From Nocardia vermiculata NBRC 100427 (GTDB taxonomy: Bacteria; Actinomycetota; Actinomycetes; Mycobacteriales; Mycobacteriaceae): a stretch of 64,000 bases of DNA. Under the pieces are notes generated by a model. The model was not told the DNA's origin. It saw only the letters and a program-made list of their open reading frames with translations, and ran no database searches. How positions within the stretch are numbered: position 1 is the first letter of the stretch; each line of letters begins with the position of its first letter. The stretch is taken from positions 62,001-126,000 of the forward strand of contig NZ_BDCA01000015.1 in the NCBI RefSeq assembly GCF_001613265.1. Reading direction: 5' to 3'. Below, one piece after another: positions 26,800 to 35,735 of this stretch. Made by a program: the position numbers and the translations under genes.

Positions 26800-28184
26800 G
26801 TGACCCTGTGATCGCGGAGCTGCGCCGTGTACTGCCTTCCGAGCGGACCCTCGAAGACCCCGACATTCTCGACAGTTACTCGCACGACGAGGCCGAGTGG
26901 GCCCCGCACAGCCGCCCGCTGGCGGTCGTGCGGCCGGGTAACGCTCAGGAGATTCAGCAGATCGTCCGCGCGTGCCTGACTCATCGCACACCGATCGTGC
27001 CGCGCGGTGCGGGGACCGGGCTGTCCGGCGGCGCCAATGCCGTCGAGGGCGCCGTCGTCCTGTCGACCGAACGCATGACGGCGATCAAGGAGATCGATAA
27101 CACCGAACAACTCGCCGTGGTCGAGCCCGGTGTGGTCAACGACCACCTCAGAAGCGCATGTGCCGAGCACGGCCTGTGGTACCCGCCGGATCCGGCGAGC
27201 GCCCCGTGGTCCACGATCGGCGGGAACGTCGCGACCAACGCCGGCGGACTGTGCTGCGTGAAGTACGGCGTCACCCGCGATTACGTGCTCGGTATGCAGG
27301 TTGTCACCGGCACCGGCGAACTGGTGCGGCTGGGCCGGCGCACCGCCAAGGGGGTTGCGGGGTACGACCTGGCCGGCCTCATGGTCGGTTCCGAGGGAAC
27401 GCTCGGCATCATCACCGAAGTCACGGTGCGGCTACGCCCGACGCGTCCGCCGGAGCGCACGATCGCCGGCTACTTCGACTCGCTCGCCGATGCCGGACAT
27501 GCGGTCGCGGCGATCGGGGCGGCGGGCCTCATTCCGTCGGCGCTGGAGCTCATCGACCGTCACACCCTGCTCGCAGTGGACGCATGGAAGAAGATGGGGC
27601 TGTCCGACGACGCGAATGTGGTCCTGCTGGCCCGCACCGACGTGCCGGGCGCGGAAGGCGAGCAGGAAGCCGCGACGATTTCGGCCTGTTTCACCGAATC
27701 GGGCGCGAGCTGGGCGGCGATCTCTTCCGATTCCCAGGAGGCCGAGGCACTGTTCGCTGCCCGCCGGCTCGCGTACCCGGCGCTCGAACGGCTCGGCCCG
27801 GTCCTCACCGAAGACGTGTGTGTCCCCCGCGCGTGCGTCCCCGAGATGCTGACCCGGATCGAGCGCATCGGGCAGCAGCACGACATCACCATCGCCAATG
27901 TCGCCCACGCCGGTGACGGAAATCTGCATCCGCTGTTGATCGTCCCCGCAGACGACGCTCCGGCACGTCGACGTGCCCAGCGTGCCTTCGAGGAAATCCT
28001 CGATGCGGCAATGGATCTGGGCGGCACGGTCACCGGAGAACACGGGGTGGGCTTGCTGAAACGTCACGGCCTGACACGCGAATTGACCGAGCCGGTCCTG
28101 GCCATGCACGCCGCGGTGAAAAACGCCCTCGACCCGCACGGCATCCTCAATCCCGGAAAGGTGATCGCACCGTGCGCGCCGTAG
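26796..28184 (+). CDS. FAD-linked 2-hydroxyacid dehydrogenase (GlcD/D-lactate dehydrogenase type)
   Basis: This 462-residue protein has the FAD-binding type 4 (VAO/PCMH) motif PRGAGTGLSGGA at 69-80, STIGGNVATNAGG, and GYDLAGLMVGSEGTLGIITE. The C-terminal catalytic/metal region ANVAHAGDGNLHPLL and GTVTGEHGVGLLKR is that of the GlcD/LDHD family. It oxidises D-2-hydroxyacids to 2-oxoacids. It overlaps the indolepyruvate-type oxidoreductase gene by 4 bases, which suggests that the 2-oxoacid it makes is consumed there. There is no separate Fe-S subunit gene (GlcF-like) beside it, so its electron acceptor is not evident. Confidence 0.9.
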   Translation: MSDPVIAELRRVLPSERTLEDPDILDSYSHDEAEWAPHSRPLAVVRPGNAQEIQQIVRACLTHRTPIVPRGAGTGLSGGANAVEGAVVLSTERMTAIKEIDNTEQLAVVEPGVVNDHLRSACAEHGLWYPPDPASAPWSTIGGNVATNAGGLCCVKYGVTRDYVLGMQVVTGTGELVRLGRRTAKGVAGYDLAGLMVGSEGTLGIITEVTVRLRPTRPPERTIAGYFDSLADAGHAVAAIGAAGLIPSALELIDRHTLLAVDAWKKMGLSDDANVVLLARTDVPGAEGEQEAATISACFTESGASWAAISSDSQEAEALFAARRLAYPALERLGPVLTEDVCVPRACVPEMLTRIERIGQQHDITIANVAHAGDGNLHPLLIVPADDAPARRRAQRAFEEILDAAMDLGGTVTGEHGVGLLKRHGLTRELTEPVLAMHAAVKNALDPHGILNPGKVIAPCAP

Positions 28185-28251
28185 TGCCGGCCAGCACGGA
28201 CCGGTCGACCGAACGAACCATCCACCAGCCCCACCACCCCAGGAGACAACC

Positions 28252-29718
28252 GTGACCTCCACAGACAACATCGATCTCGACCGCACTCGCTTCTACATCG
28301 ATGGACGATGGGTGGCACCACATCGCGCCGACACTCATCTGGCGTTGGAAGCTGCCACCGGAACACCGTTGGGCACAGCAGCTCTGGGCTCCGAAGCAGA
28401 TATCGACACCGCCGTCCGCGCTGCCCACCGCGCCTTGCACGGCCCGTGGGGCAGCACCACGGCCGCCGAACGGGCAGCCGTCATGCGCCGGTTCGCCGAG
28501 GCGCTCGCGGCCCGCGCGGAGCACACCTCGACTCTGGTCAGCCGGGAAAACGGCATGCCGATCGCACTGTCCAACATCTTCAACGGCGCGGCGCCCGCGG
28601 GCCTGCTGCGGATGTATGCTGACACCATCGAGACCATGGCCCTGGAGCAGGCCCGCCCCAGCCAAGCCGGATCGACGATCGTGCGCCGGGAACCCGTCGG
28701 TGTCGTCGGCGCGATCACTCCGTGGAACTATCCGCAGGTCCTCGCGATGATGAAAATCGCGCCCGCCCTCGCCGCGGGCTGCACCGTCGTGCTGAAGCCC
28801 GCCCCCGAAACCGCTTTGGACGGTTACGTGCTCGGCGAAGCTGCTGCCGAAGCGGGCCTCCCACCCGGTGTGTTGAACATCGTGGTCGCGGGACGGGAAG
28901 CCGGCTCGGCGCTGGTATCACATCCGCTGGTCGACAAGATCGCATTCACCGGATCCACCGCGGCGGGACGAATCATCGGCGCCGAATGCGGACGGCTGAT
29001 CCGGCGCTGCACGCTGGAACTCGGCGGAAAGTCCGCGGCCATCGTGCTCGACGATGCCGACCTGACCACCTTCGTCGCCGGACTGGGCGATGCGTCGTTC
29101 CAGAACAACGGACAGACCTGCACCGCGCAGACGCGAGTGCTGGCACCGCGGTCGCGCTACAACGAGGTCGTCGACGCCGTGGCCCAGTACGCACGCGAAA
29201 TGGTTGTGGGCAACCCGCTCGACCCGACGGTCACCTGTGGGCCGATGGCCAGCGAAGCCCAGTTGGACCGGGTGCTCGGCTACATCGACCTGGGGAAGAA
29301 GACGAACGCGCGGCTGGTAACCGGCGGCGTCCGCCCGAGCGCACTGCCCGCGGGCTGGTTCGTGGAGCCGACCGTCTTCGCCGATGTCGACAACTCCGAA
29401 CGCATCGCCCAGGAAGAGATCTTCGGGCCTGTCATCACCGTCACCCCTTACGACGATGACGACGATGCCGTCCGCTTGGCCGACGACAGCGAATACGGCC
29501 TCGGCGGATCGGTCTGGACCACCGACGAGCAGCGCGGCATCGCCGTAGCCCGCAGGATCCGCACCGGGACGATCGGCGTGAACTACTACCTGCAGGATCT
29601 CGGCGCTCCCTTCGGCGGCATGAAGAGCAGCGGCCTCGGACGCGAACTCGGACCGGAAGCCTTGGACAGCTACCTCGAATACAAGTCCATCTATGCGAGC
29701 GCCGCACAGATCGGATAG
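28252..29718 (+). CDS. NAD(P)-dependent aldehyde dehydrogenase
   Basis: A standard-length 488-residue ALDH. The catalytic cysteine is C290 in NNGQTCTAQTR, the general base E256 is in LELGGKSAA, and the cofactor region ITPWNYP and FTGSTAAGR is intact. EIFGPVITV and the C-terminal GGMKSSGLGRELG are typical. It oxidises an aldehyde to an acid. GTG 28252 follows AGGAGA. In the operon it sits between the hydroxyacid dehydrogenase and an ACAD and may process an aldehyde released by retro-aldol or lyase cleavage; that placement is inference. Confidence 0.92.
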   Translation: MTSTDNIDLDRTRFYIDGRWVAPHRADTHLALEAATGTPLGTAALGSEADIDTAVRAAHRALHGPWGSTTAAERAAVMRRFAEALAARAEHTSTLVSRENGMPIALSNIFNGAAPAGLLRMYADTIETMALEQARPSQAGSTIVRREPVGVVGAITPWNYPQVLAMMKIAPALAAGCTVVLKPAPETALDGYVLGEAAAEAGLPPGVLNIVVAGREAGSALVSHPLVDKIAFTGSTAAGRIIGAECGRLIRRCTLELGGKSAAIVLDDADLTTFVAGLGDASFQNNGQTCTAQTRVLAPRSRYNEVVDAVAQYAREMVVGNPLDPTVTCGPMASEAQLDRVLGYIDLGKKTNARLVTGGVRPSALPAGWFVEPTVFADVDNSERIAQEEIFGPVITVTPYDDDDDAVRLADDSEYGLGGSVWTTDEQRGIAVARRIRTGTIGVNYYLQDLGAPFGGMKSSGLGRELGPEALDSYLEYKSIYASAAQIG

Positions 29719-29747
29719 CCCGACGACACCGCAACAAGGAGGAAATT

Positions 29748-30935
29748 GTGCTTGCACAGACCGCGGGCCTGTCCGAGGTTCAGATCGACATCCTGTCCAC
29801 CGTACGGGCATTCGTGAGCAAGGAGATCATTCCGCACGCGCAGGAACTCGAACGGGCCGACCGCTACCCGAGCGAGATCGTCGAGTCCATGAAGCAGATG
29901 GGCCTGTTCGGGTTGACCATTCCCGAGGAATACGGTGGCCTCGGTGAATCACTATTGACCTATGCGCTGGTCGTCGAGGAGATCGCCCGGGGCTGGATGA
30001 GCGTATCGGGGGTGATCAATACGCATTTCATCGTCGCGCACATGATCGCCCGGCACGGCACTCCCGAACAGAAGAACAGCTACCTGCCCCGGATGGCAAC
30101 CGGCGAGATCCGGGGTTCGTTCTCGATGTCGGAACCCGACCTCGGCTCCGACGTCGCGGCGGTCAAGACCCGTGCGCGCCGCGACGGGGACGAGTACGTG
30201 ATCGACGGAGCCAAGATGTGGCTCACCAACGGTGCCTCGTCGAATCTCATCGCTCTGCTCGCGCGTACCGGCGACGACCCGAAGCCGAGCCGGCGGCTGA
30301 CCACCTTCCTCGTGGAGAAGCCCGAAGGTTTCGGCGAGGTCGCCCCCGGTCTCACCATCCCCGGCAAGATCGAGAAAATGGGTTACAAAGGGGTCGATAC
30401 CACCGAAGCGGTATTCGACGGCTTCCGTATCCCCGCGACTCAGGTCCTCGGCGAGGCGCCGGATCAGGGATTCGGGTTCATGATGGATGGCGTCGAGGTC
30501 GGTCGCGTCAACGTCGCGGCGCGGGCGTGCGGGATCACGATCCGCGCCTTCGAGCTCGCGATCGACTACGCGCAGCAGCGCAAGTCCTTCGGCAAGCCGA
30601 TCGCCGAACACCAGGCTATCGCATTCAAACTCGCCGATATGGCTGCCAAAATAGAAGCCGCGCACCTCATGATGGTCAACGCAGCGCGTCTGAAAGGGAC
30701 CGGTGAACGTAACGATATCACCGCGGGAATGGCCAAACTGGTTGCCAGCGAATACTGCGTCGATGTCACTCAGGAATCGTTCAGAATCCATGGCGGCTAC
30801 GGGTATTCGAAGGAGTACGAAATCGAACGACTGATGCGTGAAGCCCCGTTCCTGCTGATCGGTGAGGGCACCAGCGAAATTCAGAAAACCATCATCAGTC
30901 GTGGCCTGCTGCGCGCGTACCGATCGCGCGCCTGA
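29748..30935 (+). CDS. Acyl-CoA dehydrogenase
   Basis: A complete 395-residue ACAD with FGLTIPEEYGGLG, FSMSEPDLGSDVAAVKT, and AKMWLTNGASSNLIALLA. The arginine-rich FAD contact RKSFGKPIAEHQAIAFKLAD is followed by the C-terminal QESFRIHGGYGYSKEYEIER and GEGTSEIQKTIISRGLL. The shape resembles short/branched-chain or glutaryl-type enzymes used on acyl-CoA intermediates. The catalytic base position in the YGYSKEYEIERL block carries E, as in short-chain ACADs. GTG 29748 has a near-perfect AAGGAGG upstream. It probably produces the enoyl-CoA that the MaoC hydratase of the left operon would hydrate. Confidence 0.92.
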   Translation: MLAQTAGLSEVQIDILSTVRAFVSKEIIPHAQELERADRYPSEIVESMKQMGLFGLTIPEEYGGLGESLLTYALVVEEIARGWMSVSGVINTHFIVAHMIARHGTPEQKNSYLPRMATGEIRGSFSMSEPDLGSDVAAVKTRARRDGDEYVIDGAKMWLTNGASSNLIALLARTGDDPKPSRRLTTFLVEKPEGFGEVAPGLTIPGKIEKMGYKGVDTTEAVFDGFRIPATQVLGEAPDQGFGFMMDGVEVGRVNVAARACGITIRAFELAIDYAQQRKSFGKPIAEHQAIAFKLADMAAKIEAAHLMMVNAARLKGTGERNDITAGMAKLVASEYCVDVTQESFRIHGGYGYSKEYEIERLMREAPFLLIGEGTSEIQKTIISRGLLRAYRSRA

Positions 30936-30955
30936 CCCGCACAGGACGGAAATAC

Positions 30956-32146
30956 ATGTCCACCGATAACCTTCCGCTGTCGGGACTTCGTGTCGTGGAA
31001 GTCTCCAGTTTCGTCGCCGCGCCGTTGTGCGGGCTCTCGCTGGCACAGCTGGGCGCCGAGGTGATTCGCATCGATCCGCCGGGTGGCGCGGCCGACCACA
31101 CCCGGTTGCCGACCACCGGCGACGGCACCAGTATCTACTGGACCGGCCTCAATCGAGGTAAGCAGTCGGTGATCTGCGACGTGCGCAGTACCGAAGGTCA
31201 GCAACTGATTCAGCGACTGATCACCGCGCGGGGCGACGGCGGCGGCATCCTCGTGACCAACGCCGGGGGACGCGATTGGCTCAACCACCAAACCCTCGAG
31301 CGGATGCGGCACGATGTCATCACCCTCGAGATCCTCGGGCGGCGCGACGGCACCCCCGGAGTCGACTACACCGTGAACGCCGCCACCGGGTTCCCCTACG
31401 TCACCGGCCCGCCGAACCACGGCGATCCGGTCAATCACGCGCTGCCGGCGTGGGATATCGCATGTGGCTTCTACGCGGCGTTCGCACTCACCGCGGCGAT
31501 ACTTCGCCGTGCCGGAACCGGACGAGGCATGCACATCACGCTGCCGCTCGACAATGTCGCGCTCTCGATCGCGGGAACTCTCGGATACCTCACCGAAGTT
31601 CAGGTCAACGGATCCGAAAGGCCGCGCACAGGCAACCACGTGTACGGCACGTACGGAACCGATTTCGTCGCCGCCGACGGTGCCCGCTTCATGATCGTGG
31701 CGCTCACCCCGAGACACTTCCGCGGCCTGGTCTCGGCCACCGGCACCGCCACCGCGATCGCGGCTCTCGAGTCCGCGCTGGGCGCGGACTTCACACGCGA
31801 CGCCGACAGGTACCGGCACCGCGATCTTCTCACTGCGCTGTTCGCCGACTGGTTCTCGAGACATACCGCCGAGGAGATCACGTCGACGTTGAGCACATGT
31901 GCAGTCCTGCACGAACGCTACCGCACATTCGCCGAAACCTTTGTCTCACCAGATGTTCAGGACAATCCGTTGTTCACCGAACTCGAGCAACCGGGTATCG
32001 GCACCTACCTGGCGGCGGGAACAGCCGCCCTGTTCGACGGTCGGCACCTACACTGTGGCGCCGCGCCCACGCTCGGGCAACACACCGACGACATCATCGT
32101 CGAACCACCGGAGCGCACACACAGCGAAGCTGAACTCCGGCGATAG
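30956..32146 (+). CDS. Class III CoA-transferase (CaiB/BaiF, mesaconyl-CoA-transferase-like)
   Basis: This 396-residue family III CoA-transferase has LSGLRVVEVSSFVAAPLCGL, LAQLGAEVIRIDPPGG, the conserved GVDYTVNAATGFPYVTGP and NHALPAWDIACGFYAAFAL. The aspartate nucleophile expected in the class is most likely in PAWDIACG. The DYTVN...GFPYVTGP region resembles transferases acting on mesaconate-type C5 acids. It moves CoA between acids without ATP. It ends the right operon; with MaoC and CitE in the left operon it would complete a transferase-hydratase-lyase triad. It faces the SDR gene at 32188. Confidence 0.87.
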   Translation: MSTDNLPLSGLRVVEVSSFVAAPLCGLSLAQLGAEVIRIDPPGGAADHTRLPTTGDGTSIYWTGLNRGKQSVICDVRSTEGQQLIQRLITARGDGGGILVTNAGGRDWLNHQTLERMRHDVITLEILGRRDGTPGVDYTVNAATGFPYVTGPPNHGDPVNHALPAWDIACGFYAAFALTAAILRRAGTGRGMHITLPLDNVALSIAGTLGYLTEVQVNGSERPRTGNHVYGTYGTDFVAADGARFMIVALTPRHFRGLVSATGTATAIAALESALGADFTRDADRYRHRDLLTALFADWFSRHTAEEITSTLSTCAVLHERYRTFAETFVSPDVQDNPLFTELEQPGIGTYLAAGTAALFDGRHLHCGAAPTLGQHTDDIIVEPPERTHSEAELRR

Positions 32147-32150
32147 AACC

Positions 32151-32169
32151 CGTCGAATCATCCTCGACG
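32151..32169. terminator. Short hairpin between convergent genes
   Basis: CGTCGA (32151-32156) and TCGACG (32164-32169) pair around a 7-base loop, followed by TTTCC, in the 41-base gap between the CoA-transferase stop and the opposing SDR stop. The stem is short, so this is a weak call. Confidence 0.3.
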
Positions 32170-32187
32170 TTTCCGCCGGAGCACAGG

Positions 32188-33048
32188 TCAGTCGATGACC
32201 GCCTCGGAGAACACCGGAGGATTGCCCAGCATCGGCCGATGCGAGGGCGGCTGCTGTCCTTTGGTATCCACCACGCCGAGTTCCTGGGCGATCTCGGCGC
32301 CGACGAGTACCCGGCCGGTACGGGTCATCAACTCCGGGTCGCGTGCGAGGGCGGCGATGATGCGGCCGGTGAATTCCGGCGACTCGGCGGTCGCCGCGAG
32401 GCCGTCGTAGGCGCCCGGATCGGCGGCGAATCCGGCGAGTGTGCGTTCGGTGGCGAGTAGCCCCATCCAGATCGATACGACCGCCACGTTCCAGGGCCGG
32501 AAATCGACTGCCATATCGTGCGCCATCTTGTCCACCGCCGCCTTGCCGGCCCCGTAGGCCGGTCCGTGCATGTAGCAGGTGCCGCCGAACGACGACGTGT
32601 TCACGACCAGTCCGCCACCGCCTGCGACCAGCAGCGGCGCGGCGAAGTAGCTGGTGACGTATGTCGAACGCATGCCGACATCGAGCAGGTCGAGCAGCGA
32701 CAGCGGCTTTTCCCAGAACGGCCCCTTCTCGGTCAGGCCGTCGGGCACCGTGAGCGCGTTGTTGACCAGGATGTCGAGGCGGCCGTGCTCGTCGCGAAGG
32801 CGTTCGAAGAAGGCCTCGACCTGTGCGTCGTCTCGATGGTCGAGCACGACGGGCACGCCGCGGCCGCCGCGGCGACCGATCTCCTCAGCGGTCGCGAACA
32901 CGGTGCCCGGCAGCGGCGCATCCCCTTCGTTCCGCGTCCGCCCGGTGACGTAGACCGTCGCCCCGGTCTCCCCCAGGGCCAGCGCGATTCCCTTCCCCGC
33001 ACCACGACTGGCGCCGGTCACCACCACGACTCGTTCCGAACCCACCAT
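32188..33048 (-). CDS. Short-chain dehydrogenase (DHRS1-like)
   Basis: A 286-residue SDR with TGASRGAG at 11-18, NNA at 96-98, the catalytic serine pair near 152-153, Y165 and K169. VYVTGRTRNEGDAPLPGTVF is characteristic of the DHRS1-like group, whose members reduce varied carbonyls. GGAGGGAG precedes ATG 33048. It lies downstream of the Old Yellow Enzyme gene in the same direction, with a 127-base gap holding a GC-rich hairpin near 33130-33162, so the two may or may not be co-transcribed. Confidence 0.86.
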   Translation of the reverse strand: MVGSERVVVVTGASRGAGKGIALALGETGATVYVTGRTRNEGDAPLPGTVFATAEEIGRRGGRGVPVVLDHRDDAQVEAFFERLRDEHGRLDILVNNALTVPDGLTEKGPFWEKPLSLLDLLDVGMRSTYVTSYFAAPLLVAGGGGLVVNTSSFGGTCYMHGPAYGAGKAAVDKMAHDMAVDFRPWNVAVVSIWMGLLATERTLAGFAADPGAYDGLAATAESPEFTGRIIAALARDPELMTRTGRVLVGAEIAQELGVVDTKGQQPPSHRPMLGNPPVFSEAVID

Positions 33049-33175
33049 CGACTCCCTCCACTGCCCGACAATTCACACCGAATCGTGCGACCCGTGCCAC
33101 CACCGAACCGGATGGGCCGTCAGCAGCACAGCCGCCTTCCCGGTGGCCGGAAAGGCGGTAGTGCCGCGCCCAGGA

Positions 33176-34444
33176 TCAGTGCCGTGCACGGCTGTCGGCA
33201 CGGGCCGCGAATTCCGTTGCGGCACTGTCGACCGGTTCGGGTCTCACCTGCTGTGGGTCGAGCACGCAGTGCGTGCGGCCATAGACGGTGAACATGCAGC
33301 GGTTGTTGTGATTGCAACGGCCGTTGGTGGTCGGCTCCGCCTGCATCTTGTGCACCAGGTCGGGTTCACGCAGCAGCGCGCGGCCCATGGCCACGAAGTC
33401 GAAGCCCTCGGCCAGGCCTCGCTGCGCGTGCTGGGCGTTGTTGATTCCGCCGAGCAGGATCAGCCTCGTATGTTTCACCGCGGGCACGAACTGGCGCGCG
33501 GATTCGAGCATGTACAGGTCCTCGTAGGGATACTCGCCGAGCACCTTGCGCCCGAAGAGTTTCACACCCGTCTTGAACGGCTCCTTCTGGACGGAGGCGA
33601 AGCCGTCGATCGGCACGTCACCGCGGAACAGGTACATCTGGTGGTAGACCGAGGATCCCTGGGTCAGTTCGATGGCGTCGAGGTTGCGGTCGCGATCGAG
33701 CAGCTGGACCGTGCGAATCGACTCGTCGAGCCAGATGCTGCCGCGGATACCGTCGTCCATGCTCAGTTTCGCGGTGACCGCGGCACGGTCGCCGACGACT
33801 TCACGCACCCGCTGCGCGATCTGGCGGACGAATCTGGATCGGTTCTCGATGCTGCCGCCGTATTCGTCCTTGCGCCGGTTGATCTTCCGGCTGAGAAAGG
33901 AACTCGGCAGGTACAGGTGACCGAAGTGCAGTTCCACCGCGTCGAAGCCCGCCTCGACCGCCACCTCTGCCGCTCGGGCGAACTGGTCGATCACGATCTC
34001 GATCTCGTGCCGCCGGATCGGGCGGCAGTACTCGAAGGACGAAGGATTGACGAACTTACTCGGCGACAGCGCAGTGATGCCGGTGATCTTCTTCGACGCC
34101 ACCACTCCCGCATGTCCGAGCTGCGCGGAGATCGCTCCACCTGCCGCGTGGACAGCGTCGGTCAGCTTCTTCAGTCCCGGAAGTGCCGCGTTGCTCATCA
34201 CGATCTGCCCCGGAGCGCTGGCTCCTTCCGGGGCGACACAGCAATACGCCACGGTTGTCATCCCGACCCCGCCGCGGACGAAGGCCAGGTGGAAGTCGAT
34301 CAGATCGTCGGTGACCAGGCCGTCGGGCGAACGCCCCTCCGACGTGGCCGCCTTGATGAACCGATTCCGTAGTCGCACGGGGCCGAGGGTGGCCGGTGCG
34401 AAAGGGTCGGAGGCGTGATCGGTGGTTGCTTGCTCAGAGGGCAT
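33176..34444 (-). CDS. NADH:flavin oxidoreductase, Old Yellow Enzyme family
   Basis: This 422-residue TIM-barrel flavoenzyme starts with FAPATLGPVRLRNRFIKAAT, has AQLGHAG with the conserved histidine, and FDAVELHFGHLYLPSSFLS, where the usual H-x-x-N substrate pair is altered. EYGGSIENRSRFVRQI and FDFVAMGRALLREPD are family blocks, and a C-terminal NGRCNHNNRCM resembles the cysteine cluster of dienoyl-CoA-reductase-type members, though it has only two cysteines. OYEs reduce activated C=C bonds with NAD(P)H. ATG 34444 is chosen because GGGAAGG lies upstream; ATG 34477 has none. It is downstream of the GntR gene in the same orientation. Confidence 0.86.
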   Translation of the reverse strand: MPSEQATTDHASDPFAPATLGPVRLRNRFIKAATSEGRSPDGLVTDDLIDFHLAFVRGGVGMTTVAYCCVAPEGASAPGQIVMSNAALPGLKKLTDAVHAAGGAISAQLGHAGVVASKKITGITALSPSKFVNPSSFEYCRPIRRHEIEIVIDQFARAAEVAVEAGFDAVELHFGHLYLPSSFLSRKINRRKDEYGGSIENRSRFVRQIAQRVREVVGDRAAVTAKLSMDDGIRGSIWLDESIRTVQLLDRDRNLDAIELTQGSSVYHQMYLFRGDVPIDGFASVQKEPFKTGVKLFGRKVLGEYPYEDLYMLESARQFVPAVKHTRLILLGGINNAQHAQRGLAEGFDFVAMGRALLREPDLVHKMQAEPTTNGRCNHNNRCMFTVYGRTHCVLDPQQVRPEPVDSAATEFAARADSRARH

Positions 34445-34521
34445 GATGTGGGCCTTCCCGGTGTGCTCCGTCGGCATGATCCGAGTTCACGAAATGGCGT
34501 TCGCCCGGGGCTGTGCGGGCT

Positions 34522-34544
34522 GCGATCGGTGAGAGAACGATCGC
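34522..34544. promoter_or_regulatory. Inverted repeat upstream of the Old Yellow Enzyme gene
   Basis: Perfect 7-bp arms GCGATCG (34522-34528) and CGATCGC (34538-34544) with a 9-base spacer lie between the GntR stop and the flavoenzyme start. It could be an operator or a terminator of the GntR transcript; sequence alone does not decide. Confidence 0.35.
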
Positions 34545-34620
34545 GATAGTTCGTTACGCCGCGTGATGTTAGACACAGACGTCGAGCCGGGTGACCGGCC
34601 GTCCCGCTGAGGGGGACGAC

Positions 34621-35418
34621 TCAGCGAACGGCCGTGGTGTTGTCACCGTCCTGAGCGTCGGAGCCTACGAGCTCGGGTGCCGGTGGCTCTTCGAGCACCG
34701 CAGCAATCGCCTGCAGGTGCCGGCGCATGCGGTATTGGGCCAAGGCGGCATCGCCGCTGGTGATCGCCGCGACGATTGCCTCGTGCGCCTGGTGCGAGGC
34801 GGCTGCCCCTTCTGCCCAGTCCGGGTGGGACTCTCGACTGTCCCACCCCTGCTGCACCATCTCTTCGTCGAGTTGGGCAAGGACTTCGACGAAGAGCGTG
34901 ATGGCGGGATTGCCGGTGAGTTCAGCGATCTCGCTGTGCAGATTCCGCAAGTGACCGGTAGTCACGCCGTGCGTCACCAGCTCCTGCTCGGTATGCAGCG
35001 CATCGTTCAGGCGGGCGATCCCGGCTTCGGTCAACCGTTCCGTTGCCGTGACCACCCCGGCGAGTTCGAGCGCCATGCGGGCCTGGAACAACTGTTCTCG
35101 CGTCACCTCGGCGTGGCGCAGATATACCCGGGCCGCGTGACGAACGACCCCGGGATCCGGTTCGGTCACCACCAGTCCACCGCCCGGACCGCGTCGCATG
35201 GCGGCCATCTGATGATGTTCGACGAGCCGGACCGCTTCCCGGAAGACCGCGCGGCTGACACCGTATCGCTCGATGAGCTCGGATTCGGAACCGAGGATGG
35301 TCCCGGTGCGCCAACCGTTGGCGATGATATCTGCCTCGATCCGCTCGGCGACCGTCTCGGCCAGCCGCCGCCCACCGCGACCTGCGCTCACCACGTCGTC
35401 CTTCTGTCCACCGACCAT
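34621..35418 (-). CDS. FadR-subfamily GntR regulator (FCD domain)
   Basis: This 265-residue protein has an N-terminal winged helix (GSESELIERYGVSRAVFREA, RRGPGGGLVV, about residues 40-85) and an all-helical FCD ligand domain (about 95-235). Histidine/aspartate positions such as ARMALELAG, LHSEIAELTGNPAI and SHQAHEAIVAAI are typical of metal-assisted carboxylate or acyl-CoA sensing. It is divergent from the cyclase operon at 35736. AGTGCAC-type palindromes occur at its own promoter (35447), at that operon's promoter (35571) and at the 44.4 kb promoter, so it is the best candidate to control both clusters. GTG 35391, after AAGGAC, is an alternative start. Confidence 0.88.
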   Translation of the reverse strand: MVGGQKDDVVSAGRGGRRLAETVAERIEADIIANGWRTGTILGSESELIERYGVSRAVFREAVRLVEHHQMAAMRRGPGGGLVVTEPDPGVVRHAARVYLRHAEVTREQLFQARMALELAGVVTATERLTEAGIARLNDALHTEQELVTHGVTTGHLRNLHSEIAELTGNPAITLFVEVLAQLDEEMVQQGWDSRESHPDWAEGAAASHQAHEAIVAAITSGDAALAQYRMRRHLQAIAAVLEEPPAPELVGSDAQDGDNTTAVR

Positions 35419-35446
35419 GGACTGATACTACCTACCGCACCTTCTT

Positions 35447-35460
35447 TTAAGTGCACCTAA
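35447..35460. promoter_or_regulatory. Palindrome TTAAGTGCACCTAA, putative GntR operator (autoregulation)
   Basis: A 14-bp near-perfect palindrome (one mismatched pair) 29 bases upstream of the GntR start. The core AGTGCAC is shared with the site at 35571-35578 and resembles those at 44369 and 44405. FadR-type regulators typically bind such short inverted repeats. Confidence 0.58.
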
Positions 35461-35554
35461 TAGCCCTTCCGGAGCAACACATAGCCACACAGTATGAGTG
35501 TCCTCTATAGGGTCACCAATGCGTATGACATCCATTCAGAGAGTGACGCAGGTC

Positions 35555-35583
35555 TCGACACTTAATAAAGAGTGCACTATACT
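35555..35583 (+). promoter_or_regulatory. Promoter of the cyclase/ECH/SDR/ligase operon with overlapping operator
   Basis: TCGACA (35555-35560), a 17-base spacer and TATACT (35578-35583) form a good promoter, giving a leader of about 145 bases. The palindrome AGTGCACT (35571-35578) ends inside the -10 box, an ideal position for repression. The remaining intergenic sequence 35419-35735 shows no gene; a strong AAGGAG sits just before ATG 35736. Confidence 0.62.
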
Positions 35584-35735
35584 ACCGTGAGCCCCGGTTG
35601 CTTCGGATATCTCTAGCCGGGATGCGCCGCGTCGCACGGCTACGCGATGTCGAGGACAGTGAACTCTATTAGTGCGAAGAGCTCCCCTCGAGCGACCCGA
35701 GCCGTGCTCGATCCCGCAAGGAAAAGGAGCCAGCA

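Noticed and set aside
24511-26991. An 826-codon open frame on the minus strand
   Set aside because: Antisense to the indolepyruvate:ferredoxin oxidoreductase gene with its intact Fe-S and TPP motifs; the minus-strand product has no family features.
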